DNA of 35,057 nt from a virus: IMG/VR virus record IMGVR_UViG_3300042982_000006, positions 1-35,057 of that record; one strand, 5' to 3'. The notes below the pieces were generated by a model that worked only from the letters and a program-made list of their open reading frames with translations, was not told the DNA's origin and ran no database searches. Below, one piece after another: positions 34,780-35,057 of this stretch. A program made the translations under genes and the position numbers. Numbering within the stretch: position 1 is the first letter of the stretch; every line of letters starts with the position of its first letter.

Positions 34780-35057
34780 ATGTCTACAGTACAACTTGCT
34801 AAGCAGGCCACTCGTAGCTTCGGCAACAACAACTACGAATACACCGACCTGTCTGCTCCGCTGCTGATCGTTCCTAACGATTGGTTCCTCGGAGAACAAC
34901 TGGGCATCTTCACAAAAGATAGCACAAACCAAGAAACAATCACAGTTGAAGAAATCAAAACTGGTTACGGTTCGATTCGTGATCTACACCGTGGTGCGCG
35001 TCACACCGTTGTAATCGATCCCACTCGCGAAATGCACGCCTTCTCCCTCCCACACTC
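34780..35057 (+). CDS. Major capsid protein, 5' part
   Basis: The first 92 residues of a gene cut by the window edge. LSAPLLIVPNDWFLGEQLGIF, TVEEI, GYGSIRDLHRGARHTVVID and REMHAFSLPH match the N-terminus of the phage capsid-E family. RBS TAGGAGACTCAA. Position right after decoration protein supports this. Confidence 0.85.
   Translation, partial: MSTVQLAKQATRSFGNNNYEYTDLSAPLLIVPNDWFLGEQLGIFTKDSTNQETITVEEIKTGYGSIRDLHRGARHTVVIDPTREMHAFSLPH

Overview
This window reads as part of the genome of a large, strictly lytic tailed dsDNA phage (Caudoviricetes) of a Gram-negative, probably gammaproteobacterial, host. The grounds are a complete head-morphogenesis block (terminase, portal, XkdF-like protease, scaffold, decoration, capsid), dense overlapping genes with strong Shine-Dalgarno sites, host-type sigma70 promoters and a very large tRNA array. 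No integrase, excisionase or CI-like repressor is seen. The phage species cannot be named from sequence alone.

Layout. (1) Positions 1-22459, all on the minus strand: an accessory/early region of about 50 mostly ATGA-coupled genes. From right to left it holds PhoH, a ClpP-like protease, dCMP deaminase, an ATP-dependent DNA ligase, an RSH-like HD hydrolase, a metallophosphoesterase, a T4 Rnl1-like RNA ligase with a P-loop kinase, a PRPP-synthetase-like enzyme, two low-complexity envelope proteins, a NAMPT-like enzyme, a macrodomain, a SLOG protein, a tellurite-resistance-type cluster (TelA, vWA, TerC, TerD), a HAD phosphatase-like protein, an HNH endonuclease and a short GGQ release-factor-like protein. 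At least eight consensus sigma70 promoters (TTGAC-N17-TAnnAT) subdivide the block. (2) Positions 22460-23298: the divergence point, with back-to-back promoters, a hairpin-rich probable ncRNA, a small zinc protein and a structured leader. (3) Positions 23299-27780: a small-terminase-like gene, then 24 well-formed tRNA genes covering all 20 amino acids. Three small protein genes and several structured non-tRNA or tRNA-like RNAs are interleaved, and the array ends in a rho-independent terminator. (4) Positions 27810-35057, plus strand: an SGNH esterase and virion-associated proteins, then TerL, portal, protease, scaffold, decoration protein and the truncated start of the major capsid protein.

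How the genes may work together. The PRPP-synthetase-like and NAMPT-like enzymes are the pair expected of an NAD+ reconstitution pathway (NARP1 type) that defeats NAD-depleting defences. The macrodomain and SLOG protein nearby fit an ADP-ribose/NAD theme, although that link is inference. RNA ligase, kinase, the GGQ protein and the full tRNA set together suggest a phage that repairs, replaces and protects its translation apparatus after anticodon-nuclease or similar attack.

Most unusual signal. Between the canonical tRNAs lie RNAs with tRNA-like acceptor helices, three of them ending in encoded N-CCA, but without a normal T-loop or anticodon arm, together with several H-type pseudoknots placed just upstream of tRNA 5' ends. 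All structure calls were made by eye and need covariance testing.
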